NCBI GenBank assembly: GCA_035638575.1
Contig: DASQZT010000015.1
Span: 83,956-147,955, forward strand
DNA length: 64,000 nucleotides
Reading direction: 5' to 3'
Source: DASQZT01 sp035638575
GTDB lineage: Bacteria; Acidobacteriota; Terriglobia; Bryobacterales; Bryobacteraceae
The notes beneath the pieces are model-generated. The model saw only the letters and a list, made by a program, of their open reading frames with translations. It was not told where the DNA came from and made no database searches. Shown piece after piece: positions 8,818 to 19,985 of this stretch; the first letter of the stretch is position 1; each line of letters opens with the position of its first letter. Position numbers and translations under genes: made by a program.

Positions 8818-9672
8818 ATGACATCGGTACGATCGGCACGCATCGTCGTGGTTCTCGTCTTTCGTTGTTGCTTGCCCGGCAGGGGAGATCCGCAGGAAAT
8901 CGAGGCCCAATCGCGGCCGGAAATTCCCATGGCCTCGTTCGAGGTTGCGTCTATCAAACCGCAGCCGTGGACGAACCAGGGCAGGGTTGGGGTCGTCGTC
9001 CGGGGCAACACGCTTGCGGGCGAGCATGTGGATCTGTACCGTCTCGTCGAATTTGCGTACGGCTTGAGAACGGACGGCTCGCAACTTTCGGGAGGCCCGG
9101 GATGGGCGCGCATGGGCATTCTTTCCGACGTGTCTGGCGCCGACTCGGTGCTGTTTCAGGTGATCGCCAAAGCTCCAGTGGGCCCGCCCCCCTCTATCGA
9201 ACAGTTCCGGCTTATGCTCCAGGCGCTGTTGGCCGATCGATTTCGGCTCAGGCTCCACCATGCCAGGAAGGACCTTCCCGTGTTCAACCTGGTAGTAGCG
9301 AAGAACGGGCCTAAGCTCAAGGAGAACGTCTCAGACGCAAAGGTGTCGATGGCCATGAGAGACGGGAGGCTGTTCCGGATTAGGGCCGTGCATGCTCCCA
9401 TCCGGAATCTGATTTCGGAACTCTCGAATCCCAACCACGGCGCGGGCCGCCCGGTATTCGACAAAACCGGACTCACGGGATTCTACGATTTCGAAATCGA
9501 GTGGGCTCCAAACGACCTCGCCGCAGCGGGGCCGGACGGCCCGGCGCCGGATACGGTGGGTCCATCCGTCTTCGCAGCTCTCCAGGAGCAGCTTGGACTG
9601 AGATTAGAACCGGGCACGGCGTCATTTGACACCGTAGTCATAGATCACGCGGAGAAACCATCTCAGAATTAG
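8818..9672 (+). CDS. TIGR03435-type secreted protein
   Basis: About 284 residues. It shows the recurring pattern of the Acidobacteriota TIGR03435 family: ASFEVASIKP near the mature N-terminus, MLQALLADRFRLRLHHARKDLPVFNLVVAK in the middle, a VFDKTGLTGFYDFEIEW segment and the terminal VIDHAEKPSQN. Family function is unknown. ATG 8818 is chosen because GGGAGA precedes it directly and the following residues form a short hydrophobic leader; the frame is open from 8713 but the extra residues are not conserved-looking. The leader is weaker than a classical signal peptide. It is divergent from the NHL-repeat gene. Confidence 0.82.
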   Translation: MTSVRSARIVVVLVFRCCLPGRGDPQEIEAQSRPEIPMASFEVASIKPQPWTNQGRVGVVVRGNTLAGEHVDLYRLVEFAYGLRTDGSQLSGGPGWARMGILSDVSGADSVLFQVIAKAPVGPPPSIEQFRLMLQALLADRFRLRLHHARKDLPVFNLVVAKNGPKLKENVSDAKVSMAMRDGRLFRIRAVHAPIRNLISELSNPNHGAGRPVFDKTGLTGFYDFEIEWAPNDLAAAGPDGPAPDTVGPSVFAALQEQLGLRLEPGTASFDTVVIDHAEKPSQN

Positions 9673-9868
9673 CCTGCCGTCAATCGAAAGACACCTCACT
9701 GACCTTTGGCACTTGACATACGCTGGTAAGGTGCTAGCCGAGCGCACACGCGCCTTTATGCTAGGCTCAACGCATGCCCACAAAGGCAAGGAGGAGACCA
9801 GAGACACCGGCGTCTTCGCCGTCATTGCCTGAGCAGGCCTCCTGGTTGATCGTGGGATTCGGGCCGTA

Positions 9869-10066
9869 ATGAACCTGGGTCTTCTCGAGATCTCCGGATT
9901 CGACGCTGATCACCTTGAAGGGGCGAGTTACGATTTCCGAGTTGGCCCCAAAGCGACGGTCACAACGGCCTCAAGGCCGTTAGATTCTTACGCCATTAAT
10001 CGTAAACAGAAATACTTCAACAAAGCTCAGGCTGCCTCACGGGAAATTTCAGATATTTTTGGCTAG
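9869..10066 (+). pseudogene. Small ORF resembling the N-terminus of a dCTP deaminase/dUTPase-like protein
   Basis: The 65-residue frame starts MNLGLLEISGFDADHLEGASYDFRVGPKA, which resembles the start of dCTP deaminase-family proteins (a hydrophobic strand, then aSYDlrvG), but nothing after it fits that fold and the catalytic regions are missing. Its ATG overlaps the stop of a 31-codon ORF at 9774-9869 (sequence TAATG). A perfect 7-bp inverted repeat with a TCAA loop lies inside it at 9964-9981. It sits in a gap of about 420 bases between a TIGR03435 gene and a convergent peptidase. Most likely a gene remnant; a short expressed protein cannot be excluded. Confidence 0.3.
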
Positions 10067-10091
10067 CTTTTCGAAGGCCGCGTGACGCGGT

Positions 10092-12167
10092 TTACCAGAG
10101 GCGGCATTGCTTTTCGACGGGCCGCACCATAGGGTCGCCCGGTTTGCACTGGAAGGCGCGGTGGAATTCGGGCATGTTCCGGAGCGTGGCGATGGCGCGC
10201 CATTTTGAGACGGGGTGCGGGTTGGTGGAGAGCTGCAAGCGCATGGCTTCGTCGCGCATTTCGGCTCCGTTGATGCGCGCGAAGGCGATGAAGAAGCGCT
10301 GATCGCCGGTGAAGCCGTCGAGGACGGGTCCGGGCTTTTCGCCGAGCGAGCGCTGGTAGGCGCGGTAGGCGACGTTGATGCCGCCAAGATCGCCGAGGGC
10401 TTCGCCCAGGACCTGCCTGCCGTTGTGATGCAGGCCGCCGCCTACGTCTATGGAGTTGAACTGATCGACGACGCAGGCGGTGCGGGCATTGAATTTGGCG
10501 CGGTCCTCGCCGGTCCACCAATTCCTGAGGGCGCCCGAGGCGTCGAATTTGGAACCTCCGTCGTCGAATTGATGGCCGATTTCGTGACCGATGACGACGC
10601 CGATTGCACCGTAGTTGGCGGCATCGTCGGCCTGCATATCGAAGAAGGGCGGTTGAAGGATTCCGGCCGGGAAGACCACTTTGACCTCGATGGGGCTCGA
10701 GTAGGCGTTGACAGTGGGCGCGGTCATGGCCCAATCGACGTGGCTGACGGGCTTGCCTATTTTGGAGATTTCGTAACGCTCGCCCCACGTCCATGAGGCG
10801 CGGACATCGGCGAAGAAATCGCCGCGAGTGACGTTGATGGCGGAGTAATCGCGCCAGGCGTCGGGATAGCCGATTTGCACCTGGAGGGCGTTGAGCTTGG
10901 CGATGGCGAGCTTTTTGGTTTCGGGCTGCATCCAATCGGAGTTTTGAAGCTGCTCGCGGAGCGCGGCGCGGAGATTTTCAACCAGGGCCTGCATGCGGCG
11001 CTTGGCTTCGGGCGGGAAATATTTCGCGGAGTACGCCTGGCCCAAGTCGTCGGAGAGGTCGCGATCGATGAAGTCGGCGCAGGTCTCCCAACGAGGGGGG
11101 GCCTGCTGGATGCCCGTCAGCACGCCGCTCTGGAAATGGAACGACTCATCGGAAAAGGGCTTGGCCAGGTAGGGGGCGGCGAGCTGGAGATCGCGCCAGC
11201 GCAGCCAGATTCTCCAGGTTTCGAGCGGCGATTCGGAGAGCTGCCGGTCGACGGCTTTGAGGAACTCGGGCTCGGAGACGTTTACGGTGGTAGATGGGGG
11301 AAGGCCCAGATCGCGCAGCATGAGCGCCCAATCGACGTTGGGAGCGAGGGCCTTGAGCGTGGCGAGATCCATGGGGTGATAGGTCTTGTCGGGATCGCGT
11401 TTGTCGGCGATGGTGAGCGCGGACGCGGCGAGCGTCTTTTCGAACTCGAGGACAGCGCGGGCCTGTTCGGCGGCGGCGGCCCGCAGAGTTCCGGCGAGCT
11501 CGAGAAGTTTGGCGGCGTGATCGAGAAAGGCGGCGCGGATCTGCTTCGATTTGTCGTCGTCGCGCAAGTAGTAATCGCGGTCTGGGAGCGAGAAGACCGA
11601 CGATCCGGTGCGCCCGGCGCCATCGCGCTCTACGACGCGGGCGACGACGCGGTCTGGGTTCTTCGCGTCCTGCCCGGAGGTGAAGCGGAAAGGTCCGACG
11701 ACGGCTCCGTTGATAGCGCCGAACGGACGGCCGATTTTCTGAAAGGAGGCCAGAACAGCCATGAGATCGGCGCGAGTGTGGATGGCGGCGATACGATCGA
11801 AATCGGGCTGGAGCGGGGCGTAACCGCGCGCGTCGATGGCGGCGGTGTTCATGCAGGCGGAGTAGGAATCGCCGAGACGGCGCTGGGAGGAGCCGGGCGC
11901 GGCGTTGGAATCGGCGGCGGCCGCGTCGAGGATGGTGCGGATGCGCTCGCGATTGGCGCCGGCGAGCAGGGCGCCGGGCCCCCAGGAGGATTTGTCGGCG
12001 GGGATGGGGTTCTTGTCGTGCCAGCCACCGTTCACGTAGCGCCAGAAATCGGTGCAGGGCTTGCAGGTGGGATCCATGTCCTCGGGATGGATTCCGCTGC
12101 GGGCGGGATTCTGGCCCTCGACTGCGGCAGTGAGAAACAGGAGCAGAAGCAAGCGAGCGGTCTGCAA
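10092..12167 (-). CDS. pepO: M13-family zinc metallopeptidase (neprilysin/PepO-like)
   Basis: Secreted or cell-surface endopeptidase of about 691 residues. After a signal peptide (LLLLLFLTAAVEG) comes the typical start with DMDPTCKPCTDFWRYVNGGW. The zinc site HEIGH lies near residues 528-532, the third ligand Glu in GEALGDLGG near 589, the substrate-binding NAY segment near VNAYSS, and the protein ends in the family hallmark CRLW. All key residues are present and length is normal, so the enzyme should be active on small peptides. The start is TTG with a strong GAGGAGG site immediately upstream (complement of 12171-12177). It is monocistronic and converges with the small remnant ORF. Confidence 0.93.
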   Translation of the reverse strand: MQTARLLLLLFLTAAVEGQNPARSGIHPEDMDPTCKPCTDFWRYVNGGWHDKNPIPADKSSWGPGALLAGANRERIRTILDAAAADSNAAPGSSQRRLGDSYSACMNTAAIDARGYAPLQPDFDRIAAIHTRADLMAVLASFQKIGRPFGAINGAVVGPFRFTSGQDAKNPDRVVARVVERDGAGRTGSSVFSLPDRDYYLRDDDKSKQIRAAFLDHAAKLLELAGTLRAAAAEQARAVLEFEKTLAASALTIADKRDPDKTYHPMDLATLKALAPNVDWALMLRDLGLPPSTTVNVSEPEFLKAVDRQLSESPLETWRIWLRWRDLQLAAPYLAKPFSDESFHFQSGVLTGIQQAPPRWETCADFIDRDLSDDLGQAYSAKYFPPEAKRRMQALVENLRAALREQLQNSDWMQPETKKLAIAKLNALQVQIGYPDAWRDYSAINVTRGDFFADVRASWTWGERYEISKIGKPVSHVDWAMTAPTVNAYSSPIEVKVVFPAGILQPPFFDMQADDAANYGAIGVVIGHEIGHQFDDGGSKFDASGALRNWWTGEDRAKFNARTACVVDQFNSIDVGGGLHHNGRQVLGEALGDLGGINVAYRAYQRSLGEKPGPVLDGFTGDQRFFIAFARINGAEMRDEAMRLQLSTNPHPVSKWRAIATLRNMPEFHRAFQCKPGDPMVRPVEKQCRLW

Positions 12168-12696
12168 AGTGCCTCCTCAGATGTCGTCAGGGGTATTGAT
12201 ATAGTTAGCGGGAGGTAGTGTAACACGATTCCGGCCATCGTCAGTGGCGCGGATGCTTGTTTGCAGAAATCCAGCAAGCCGCAGCGAAAGGCCAAGCGGT
12301 GAACGCTCTGCCAGAGTGCCTTATTCACCCATATCGGTAGGCATCCGACGATCTGTGCTACCCCAATTCCTCTTGGTTCTGAAGGCAGAACGCCGCTTGG
12401 GGCCACTGTACAAGAAGCTCACTCTCGGTCAACTGGACGGGCGCTGGTGAGTACTCCGGGCGTGTAGACCGTTCTGAAAGCCCCTCCGATCCGGGGTCTT
12501 GACGCCGAAGTTCTTACCCCGCGTCGTCCGCCGGGATCGGTTCGGATGTCGGCGGTCCCCTTTTCGTCGATGCTACCAGGAGGACCGCTAGCGGCCGCAA
12601 TGCGGCATGGCCAGAGGCGGTGCGCAGGCGTCCACACGGCCAGTCGGCGTGCGGAGCCCTTGCAGCGTGCGGCGTCGACCGGATACTTCTGGGACA
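12168..12696. other. Intergenic region between divergent pepO and proC-like genes
   Basis: About 530 bases. Short frames exist on both strands, but their predicted products are Arg/Ser/Pro-rich, lack any recognisable motif and overlap each other, so I regard none as a gene. It should hold the promoters of both flanking genes. For the plus strand, a GATACT hexamer about ten bases before ATG 12697 could be a -10 element giving a very short leader. No repeat or RNA gene was recognised. Confidence 0.5.
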
Positions 12697-13488
12697 ATGA
12701 AGACCATCTCTATGACTCTTGGATTCGTTGGGACAGGCGCCATTGCGGCCGCCATAGTCACCGGTCTCAATTCGGAGGGTGGGGCGCGCCTTACCATCCG
12801 CTTGTCGCCGCGCAATGCGGCCGTCGCCGCCGGTCTCGCCAGCCGGTTTGATAACGTCTCCGTGTGCGCCTCCAGCCAGGAGGTGCTCGATGGGGCCGAG
12901 ACAGTTGTCCTTGCGGTGCGTCCGCAGGTTGCGGAGGAGGTTCTATCCGGGCTCCGTTTTTCGTCCGGCCAGATCGTGATCAGCCTCGTAGCCGGGGTCT
13001 CCGCGCGCCGTATCGCGGAACTGGTGACTCCTGCCGGAAAGATCTGGAGGGCAATCCCGCTGCCGTCCGTCGCCCAGAGGCGAAGCCCGATTGCGTTATA
13101 TCCACCGGGCGGGCCTCCCGCCGAGCTGTTTTCCCTGCTGGGTCAGGTATTCGGGATCGAGAAAGAAGACCATCTCAACGCCCTCAGCACCGCCACCTCG
13201 ACCATGGCTGCATACTTCGGCTTTGTGGGCCACATTGCGTCCTGGGTCGCGCGCAAGGGGATTGCGGAAAAGCAGTGCCGGGAGTATGTAGGACGTATGT
13301 TCGCCGGACTCGCCGACGCCGGTCTGGAAGCGTGCGAACGAAGCTTCGAGGACCTCGCGACGGCTCACGCGACACCGGGTGGACTGAATGAACAGGTTCT
13401 GCGCGATCTGACCAATCACGGCGTGTTCGATACTCTCACGGAAGCTCTCGATTCCGTGCATCGAAGAGCCGGGGGCGCATCCGCCTGA
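12697..13488 (+). CDS. ProC-like NAD(P)-dependent reductase (divergent pyrroline-5-carboxylate reductase family)
   Basis: About 263 residues with the fold order of ProC: N-terminal Rossmann motif GFVGTGAIAAAI, the strand VVLAVRPQ, VISLVAGVSARRI, and a C-terminal dimerisation part with TPGGLNEQ. Two places differ from true proline-pathway enzymes: the usual MPNTPA..G loop is replaced by IPLPSVAQRRSPIALYPP, and the C-terminal active-site region reads CREYVGRMFAGLADAG. It may therefore reduce another imino acid or related substrate. No Shine-Dalgarno site is evident at ATG 12697. It stands alone, with no other proline genes nearby. Confidence 0.75.
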   Translation: MKTISMTLGFVGTGAIAAAIVTGLNSEGGARLTIRLSPRNAAVAAGLASRFDNVSVCASSQEVLDGAETVVLAVRPQVAEEVLSGLRFSSGQIVISLVAGVSARRIAELVTPAGKIWRAIPLPSVAQRRSPIALYPPGGPPAELFSLLGQVFGIEKEDHLNALSTATSTMAAYFGFVGHIASWVARKGIAEKQCREYVGRMFAGLADAGLEACERSFEDLATAHATPGGLNEQVLRDLTNHGVFDTLTEALDSVHRRAGGASA

Positions 13489-13672
13489 GCAGGTTCTGTC
13501 CGGATGATCGGGTATTCGGAAGTTAACCGCCAGTGAAACCGCCATATCGGAGAGTGCGTTCGTGCGGCGCCCCAAACTCCCACGACCCGCTCAGCGTTCC
13601 ACTTAGCTGGTTAGCCATCCCGGAGTTCTGCCGCTCCCGGCCCCAGATGCAGCAGTGCGGAGATTCTGAGCT

Positions 13673-14035
13673 GTGGAAATGCCGGGGCTGTGGAAAGCGT
13701 GGAAAGCCAAAAGGCAGGCTCAGTTCCAGTTCATGCACTATGACGGCAAGATCAAGTTCCCCACCATATTGGACCAGAACGACTATCTGGTGGAAGGGGC
13801 GTACTACGTTCACAAGGCCAAGATTCAGCCATTCTTCAAGTACGAAACCCAGAGTTACGTCGATTCGGCGAACGCCTCGAAAGACATCAACCGGGCGGGC
13901 TTCGGCGCCAACTACTATATTCGCGGCCAGAATCTGAAGTGGACCCTGCAATGTCTGCGAGCGACGCCGCAGAACGGCTCGACCTTGAAGCCGGCGAACG
14001 AACTCACCATGCAGTTGCAGTTGTTTTATTACTAG
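13673..14035 (+). pseudogene. C-terminal remnant of a porin (phosphate-selective porin O/P-like beta barrel)
   Basis: The 120-residue frame contains alternating beta-strand segments such as AQFQFMHYDGKI, DYLVEGAYYVHKAKIQPFFKYE, INRAGFGANYYIRGQNLKWTLQ and the end ELTMQLQLFYY, which has the C-terminal aromatic residue that outer-membrane barrels use for assembly. This looks like the last four or five strands of an OprO/OprP-type porin of about 400 residues. There is no signal peptide, the frame opens at GTG 13673 right after a stop at 13667-13669, and no more porin sequence is seen in any frame back to 13489. It precedes the OFA transporter and may once have been its outer-membrane partner. Probably non-functional. 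Confidence 0.6.
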
Positions 14036-14072
14036 GCCTGTAACCGATGTCCAACCGAGAGGAGTCTTAGCC

Positions 14073-15382
14073 ATGGCAACCAGTGCTATGCACGCAACGC
14101 GGGCGAATGTAATTCAGACCGCCGGCATCAGCCGATGGTGGCGGGTGGTGGGCGGGCTCTTGATGAACCTGGCCCTGGGCAGTCTTTATGCGTGGAGCAT
14201 TTTCGTCGCTCCATTGGAAAAACAGTTCGGGTGGAAGCGCGCCGATACCACCTGGGTGTATACGTTCGCTGTGGCGGTGTTCGCGCTCACTTTCGTGGTG
14301 GCCGGGCGCATCCAGGACAAGATCGGCCCTCTCTACTGTTCTCTCGCCGGCGGCATCCTGGTGAGCTTGGGATTCTTTCTCTGTGCCTACACCACCAGCC
14401 TGACCTACCTGATCATCTGTTTCGGCGTGATCGGCGGACTGGGCAACGGCTTCGGGTATGCCACACCTATTCCGGTCATGGCCAAGTGGTTTCCCGACAA
14501 ACGCGGCTTGGCGGTGGGTCTGGCCGTGGGGGGATACGGCGCGGGCGCGGCGATCTTCGGCCCGCTGGCAAGCTTACTGATACCGGCCTATGGCTTGCCG
14601 GCGACGTTCCAGATTCTGGGCGCCATCTTTCTCGTGATGACCATGATCGGCGCGTTCCTGCTCAGGAACCCGCCGGCCGGTTACCAGCCCGCGGGATGGA
14701 CTCCGGCTCCTGCTTCGAAATCCGCGGCCACCACCTACGAATTCAGACCCGGAGAGGTGCTGCGCACTCCCACCTTCTACCTGATGTGGGTGGGGTATGC
14801 GCTGGGCTGCTCGGCCGGCATGATGGTGATCAGCCAATTGGTCCCCTTCGCCAAGAGCGTCGGCATCGCGGCCGGCGCGCTGACTATCATGACGATGGTG
14901 GTGGGCGCGTTCGGCAGCGCTGCCGGCCGCATTCTCTCGGGCTGGATGTCGGACAAACTAGGCCGCATCAACGTCCTGCGGATGATGATCGGCATCTCCA
15001 TGATCGCCATGCCGGTGCTGTATGCGGCCGGAGGCAATATCGCCATGCTGTACCTGGCGGTATTCGTGGTCTACTGGTGCTACGGTACGCAGCTCTCGGT
15101 GAACGGCGCCGCCACATCGGACTTCTGGGGCACCAAAAACGCCGGCATCAACTACGGCATGTTGTTCACGGCTTGGGGTGTGGCGGGCATCATCGGCCCG
15201 CGCATTGGCGCGACGTTGTTCGACAAGTATCATAATTATCAGGCGGCGTTTTACACGGCGGCCGTGCTGGCGGCGGTAGCTCTGGTATGCGAAATGTTGG
15301 CCAGGCGGCCGGCGGCACCGCAGCCTCGTTCGGCGACGAGGGGAAAGACAACTTTATCCGCACTTTCGAGAAAGGATTCTTG

Positions 15383-15383
<1 letters not shown>
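14073..15383 (+). CDS. MFS transporter, oxalate/formate antiporter (OFA) family
   Basis: Inner-membrane carrier of about 436 residues with 12 predicted helices. The OFA-type N-terminal signature LMNLALGSLYAWSIFVAPLE is followed by the loop FGYATPIPVMAKWFPDKRGLAVGLAVGG and GYGAGAAIFGP, and by the mid-molecule SDKLGRINVLR loop. Known OFA members exchange oxalate, formate or other small carboxylates; the substrate here is not proven. It overlaps the acetyl-CoA synthetase gene by one base (TGATG), so the cargo is plausibly acetate or a related acid that is then activated. GAGGAG at 14060-14065 sits a few bases upstream of ATG 14073. Confidence 0.88.
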
Positions 15384-17341
<1,958 letters not shown>

Positions 17342-17354
17342 CGTCCGGCCGTTC

Positions 17355-18284
17355 CTACTCGGTCGTCCCGTAGTATCCGGGCCGCCACGAAACCATCAGA
17401 TGGCGGCCCTCCACGACTTTCACCTGCACGCGGTGATACTTGCCATCGTGCCGGGAGCCGCCGGGCCGGTACCCCAGGACGTATTGGTTCCGCAGTTCTG
17501 AACTGATTCGCGCGGCAACGTCCGGAAGATCCGCCAGGTACTCCACTGCAGAATGCCGGCCGCCGCTCTCCCCGGCCAGGGCCTCCAACAGGTCCTGCCC
17601 CGGGCGCGTTGCCTCAGGCAGAATCGCCGTGCGGTGATCGTAGATCCCCATGGCATAGACCCACAGATCCGATTCGCGCACGCGCCTGCGCATCTCGGTC
17701 TCGGTATAGCGGCTATAGTTGTCCCCGCCGTCGGAAAGGATGAGCAGCGCGCGCCGCGCATTTTGGGCGCCCTTCATGGACTCCATCGCCAGGCAGACCG
17801 CGTCCAGAAGGGCGGTCCTGCCCCGGGGCTCGGCATGCCGCAGCCGCTCGCGGATCTCATCTGTGTTAGTCGTGAAAGGCACGGTCAATCGCGCGCTCTT
17901 GCTGAACTCCACCAGGAAGAATTCGTCTTCCGGATTAGCGCCGCGAAGGAACTGGTCGACCGCCTCCCGCGATTTCGCCAGCTTGTCCTTCATGCTGCCG
18001 CTCGAGTCGAACACGATGCCGACCGACAGCGGCACATCTTCGCGGGCAAACTGAACCACGGTCTGCTCGGTCTTGTCGTCGAAAATGCGGAACGCGTCGC
18101 GCCCCAGTCCGGTGATGGCATGGTTCTTGGAGTCCGTCACGCTGACCGGTATCAGCACCAGCTCGCTGTCGGCCCGAAATTCGGCTGGCGTGGGCGATGT
18201 CCGGACTCGCGTTGGAATGGACACCGGCGGTTCATCGGCGCCCGGCGCCGCGCAGGCAAACAAGCAGATGGCACCGATCAACAT
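17355..18284 (-). CDS. VWFA-related secreted protein (Acidobacteria TIGR03436-like)
   Basis: About 309 residues: a signal peptide (LIGAICLFACAAPGA), a short beta domain including LVLIPVSVTDSKNHAITGLGRDAFRIFDD, then a von Willebrand A domain with the metal-ion site DSSGSMKD, a conserved Thr in GRTALLDAV and the ALLILSDGGDN strand. It ends in the family's VQVKVVEGRHLMVSWRPGYYG. The frame continues far upstream (to 18737), but that part is low-complexity and overlaps the divergent gene, so I place the start at ATG 18284; a nearby GTG is also possible. VWA proteins of this group are thought to bind ligands outside the cytoplasm. It converges with acsA, 14 bases apart. Confidence 0.82.
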   Translation of the reverse strand: MLIGAICLFACAAPGADEPPVSIPTRVRTSPTPAEFRADSELVLIPVSVTDSKNHAITGLGRDAFRIFDDKTEQTVVQFAREDVPLSVGIVFDSSGSMKDKLAKSREAVDQFLRGANPEDEFFLVEFSKSARLTVPFTTNTDEIRERLRHAEPRGRTALLDAVCLAMESMKGAQNARRALLILSDGGDNYSRYTETEMRRRVRESDLWVYAMGIYDHRTAILPEATRPGQDLLEALAGESGGRHSAVEYLADLPDVAARISSELRNQYVLGYRPGGSRHDGKYHRVQVKVVEGRHLMVSWRPGYYGTTE

Positions 18285-18429
18285 CGGCGCCCGATGTGGC
18301 CTAACAGTCACAGCTACCCAGTCCCCTCTGGGGTACGAGTCTAGCAAAGTTGAAGGGAGAAAACTGGCCGCGCGCACGCGTTGCATCCGGCGGCGATATA
18401 GAAGATAATCAAGCCCAGAAGTCTCAATT

Positions 18430-19980
18430 ATGGTAATTCCAGGCATGCGGTGCCCGTGTGTCTTTCTTTTGTGCCTGCCCGCTGCTGTGTGGAGTGCCAC
18501 CCCGGGAACGCCCGATTCCTGGATCCCGGCACGGTGGCCGGGAGGGCCGCTGGAATTGGCGCGGCGCGCGATGGCCAAGACCGCGCCGGCCGATCCGGCG
18601 ATTCGCGATGCCATCGCGAGCTGGTACGACCCGGCAACCCTGCGGCTGCTGGAAGGATCGCCCCTCAACTGCCTGCTGGTCACCTGGAGCGCGGGCGCGG
18701 ATCGCGAGGTCGAGCGGCGGCAACAGCAGCTCATCAAAACCTACACCGCCGAGGCTCATCAGCGAGGCATCGCCGTACTGGGGTTGGTCTATCCCGGCGC
18801 GGACCCGGCGCGGTCCGCCGCCGCAGCCGCGGACGCGCGCCTGGATGGCCTGGCGCTCGATGGGGAGTTCCCGGGCGGATTCCCCGGGCAGGTGGACAGA
18901 GCCCTGGCTTCGGCGAACAGCTCGGCAGTGGTGATCCCGATCGCGGCGAGTGCGGCGTCTGTACGGACCGCCAGGCGGCCGATCCTGGCAGTGGAGGGCG
19001 TTTCGCCCAGCGCCCGCAACCTTTCGGACATGGGTATCACCAGCGCGCCTTCGAGCGAGCCGTGGATTCAATCCAACGTCTGGCTAGTGCGCTCCTTTCG
19101 GCTCGGGCCTGCGTGGCGGCCCGTGTGGATCAGCTATCAGCCGGAGGGCGGCACGCCCGCGGACTACGCCAGGAGCGTGGCGGATGCGGCGGTGGCGGGA
19201 GGCCGCTGGATCGTGGCCCTCGACGACGGCCTTCGCGCCGGTTTGCGCCGCAACGACGCTGCCGCGCTGGCCGCCTGGCACGGCATCGGCGCTTGCCTCA
19301 AGTTCGCCGAGGATCATGCGGAGTGGCGCAGGTTCGCGCCTTTCGGCAACCTCGGGATTGTCGTGGACAGCGCCGCTGCGGATCCGGAGATGGCGGACGA
19401 ATACCTGAAGCTGGTAGCGCGCCGCCAGGCGCCGTACCGCCTGATCGCGCGCTCCGAGCTTAGTGCCGCGTCGCTCGCCGGTTTTCGAGCGGTGCTGGCT
19501 ACGGCGCTCGCGCCTCCCACGGAAGTGGAGAGGAATGCCCTGCGAGCGTTCGCGGAGAAGGGCGGACTGGTTGTGGCCGGGCCCACTTGGGGCGATCCTC
19601 CGAAGGACAAGCCATTCGCCGAGGTCCCGGTGGGCAAGGGCCGCGTGACCGTTTACAAGGACCTGGATCCCGAGTCGGTCGCCCGGGACATGCGCGATCT
19701 GCTCTCGCACCGGGATGCGGGAGTCGCCGCGTTCAATGTGCCGACGGCGATCACGTACGCGAGCACCGGCGCCGCCGGCAAGTGCCTGCTGGTGCAGTTG
19801 CTCAACTATTCCGACTCACCGGCTACCGCGATCACCATACGGGTGAGCGGGAACTTCAAGTCCGCGCGGCTGTTCACGCCCGGCGCGGAGCCTCTCGACC
19901 TGGCCATGAACTCGTCGGACGGGCAGGTCGATGTGACCATCCCCAAGCTTTCCTTGTGGGGTGGAGTGTTGTTGGAGTGA
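18430..19980 (+). CDS. Secreted protein of unknown function, possible TIM-barrel hydrolase-like
   Basis: About 516 residues with a signal peptide (FLLCLPAAVWS). The N-terminal two thirds alternate strands and helices (CLLVTWSAG, GIAVLGLVYPGAD, LDGLALDGEF, RPVWISYQPEGG, GRWIVALDDGL), which suggests a TIM-barrel glycosidase-like fold. A later region (YRLIARSEL, AVLATALAPPTEVERNALRAFAEKGGLVVAGP) resembles the amidotransferase-like domain that follows some glycosidase barrels, and the end is a small beta-sandwich. I cannot name catalytic residues. It lies six bases from the DUF362 gene and likely shares its transcript. Function open. Confidence 0.72.
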   Translation: MVIPGMRCPCVFLLCLPAAVWSATPGTPDSWIPARWPGGPLELARRAMAKTAPADPAIRDAIASWYDPATLRLLEGSPLNCLLVTWSAGADREVERRQQQLIKTYTAEAHQRGIAVLGLVYPGADPARSAAAAADARLDGLALDGEFPGGFPGQVDRALASANSSAVVIPIAASAASVRTARRPILAVEGVSPSARNLSDMGITSAPSSEPWIQSNVWLVRSFRLGPAWRPVWISYQPEGGTPADYARSVADAAVAGGRWIVALDDGLRAGLRRNDAAALAAWHGIGACLKFAEDHAEWRRFAPFGNLGIVVDSAAADPEMADEYLKLVARRQAPYRLIARSELSAASLAGFRAVLATALAPPTEVERNALRAFAEKGGLVVAGPTWGDPPKDKPFAEVPVGKGRVTVYKDLDPESVARDMRDLLSHRDAGVAAFNVPTAITYASTGAAGKCLLVQLLNYSDSPATAITIRVSGNFKSARLFTPGAEPLDLAMNSSDGQVDVTIPKLSLWGGVLLE

Positions 19981-19985
19981 ATCCG

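Noticed and set aside
9713..9740. TTGACA at 9713-9718 as a promoter for the small ORFs
   Set aside because: A perfect -35 hexamer, but no acceptable -10 sequence at 16-18 bases downstream.
12419..12697. A 92-codon minus-strand frame upstream of the proC-like gene
   Set aside because: No motif, no ribosome site, and it covers the likely promoter of the proC-like gene.
18285..18737. N-terminal extension of the VWA protein frame
   Set aside because: It is low-complexity, lies opposite the signal peptide and start of the divergent gene, and precedes a proper signal peptide at 18284.
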